DNA of 64,000 bases from Trogon surrucura. Its lineage: Eukaryota > Chordata > Aves > Trogoniformes > Trogonidae. The stretch spans positions 149,176,578 to 149,240,577 of the forward strand of contig CM036617.1 of the NCBI GenBank assembly GCA_020746105.1. The letters are read 5' to 3'. A program made the position numbers and the translations under genes. Positions 63,668 through 64,000 of this stretch are shown one piece after another; the first letter of the stretch is position 1; each line of letters opens with the position of its first letter. The notes beneath the pieces are model-generated. The model did no database searches. It had not been told where the DNA came from and worked only from the letters and a program-made list of their open reading frames with translations.

Positions 63668-64000
63668 ATCACAGAATCACAGAATGTTAGGGATTGGAAG
63701 GGACCTTGAACGATCATCAAGTCCAATCCCCCTGCCAGAGCAGGAACGCCTAGATTATGCTACATAGGAACGTGTCCAGGCGGGTCTTGAATGTCTCCAG
63801 AGAAGGAGACTCCACAACCTCTCTGGGCAGCCTGTTCCAGTGTTCCGTCACCCTCACTGAGAAGAAGTTTCTTCTCGAGTTTAAGCGGAACCTCTTATGT
63901 TCCAGTTTCAGCCCATTACCCCTTGTCCTATCAGTGGCTGTCACCGAGAAGAGCCTGGCTCCATCCTCGTGACACTCACCCTTGATATATTTGTAAACAT
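63668..64000 (-). mobile_element. CR1 LINE 3' portion, runs off the window
   Basis: On the plus strand, two octamers (ATCACAGAATCACAGAATG) are followed by TTAGGGATTGGAAGGGACC and CCCCCTGCCAGAGCAGGA, the reversed CR1 3' UTR of the same subfamily as the copy at 49 kb. The element continues beyond position 64000, so its 5' end and length are unknown. Confidence 0.95.
63750..64000 (-). pseudogene. CR1 ORF2 C-terminus, partial, frame open to edge
   Basis: The minus-strand frame reads [19 protein letters not shown] from the window edge, then [35 protein letters not shown] and [18 protein letters not shown] before a TAG at 63750-63752. It is closely related to the C-terminus at 49021-49923 and has no break in the visible ~83 codons. 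Whether the RT core upstream is present lies outside the window. Confidence 0.9.

Noticed and set aside
1-64000. CRISPR array, prokaryotic operon or phage region
   Set aside because: No regularly spaced repeats, no Shine-Dalgarno-led gene strings and clear vertebrate repeats throughout.

Overview
This window reads as avian nuclear DNA, almost certainly intergenic or deep-intronic. The main evidence is the repeat content. There are several copies of the bird/reptile LINE CR1 with the characteristic (ATTCTRTG)n octamer 3' tail, and solo LTRs of a type common in birds. The rest is AT-rich single-copy sequence without long open reading frames. The CR1 subtype and the LTR type suggest a neoavian bird; I cannot name the species.

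Layout. Positions ~80-4146 hold a nearly full-length but decayed CR1 on the + strand, with ORF1 (coiled coil plus esterase-like domain) and ORF2 (endonuclease plus reverse transcriptase). About 7.65-8.31 kb is a probable old LTR. Three sibling solo LTRs of one family lie at 17488-~18449 (+), 23217-24362 (-, with perfect 5-bp target duplications) and 33165-34068 (+, also with perfect 5-bp duplications). A second, younger, 5'-truncated CR1 lies at 49020-50010 and keeps an uninterrupted 300-codon C-terminal RT frame. A third CR1 enters from the right edge on the - strand (63668-64000). Older CR1 scraps lie at 15733-15826 (-), 34989-35105 (-), 39713-39808 (+) and 60137-60590 (-). Two faint tRNA-derived SINE-like relics are seen near 29.08 and 30.35 kb. 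Simple repeats include a 140-bp TA-rich tract at 44.8 kb.

I found no host protein-coding exon, rRNA, intact tRNA or CRISPR array. Remaining short open frames are chance frames in AT-rich DNA or frames inside repeats. A few unexplained stretches look less random: TAAT-rich, low-CpG blocks that resemble conserved noncoding elements (5.5, 16.8, 35.2, 37.8, 46.3 and 58.2 kb) and GC/CpG-richer islets with splice-like signals (12.7, 40.4, 55.0 and 57.8 kb). These calls are inferences that need cross-species alignment and RNA data.

Nothing here is a cooperating gene system. The sequence records successive LINE and retrovirus-like insertions into non-genic bird DNA. The most informative items are the domain-rich CR1 at the left edge, the open CR1 RT fragment at 49 kb, and the closely spaced direct and inverted repeat pairs that could drive rearrangement.
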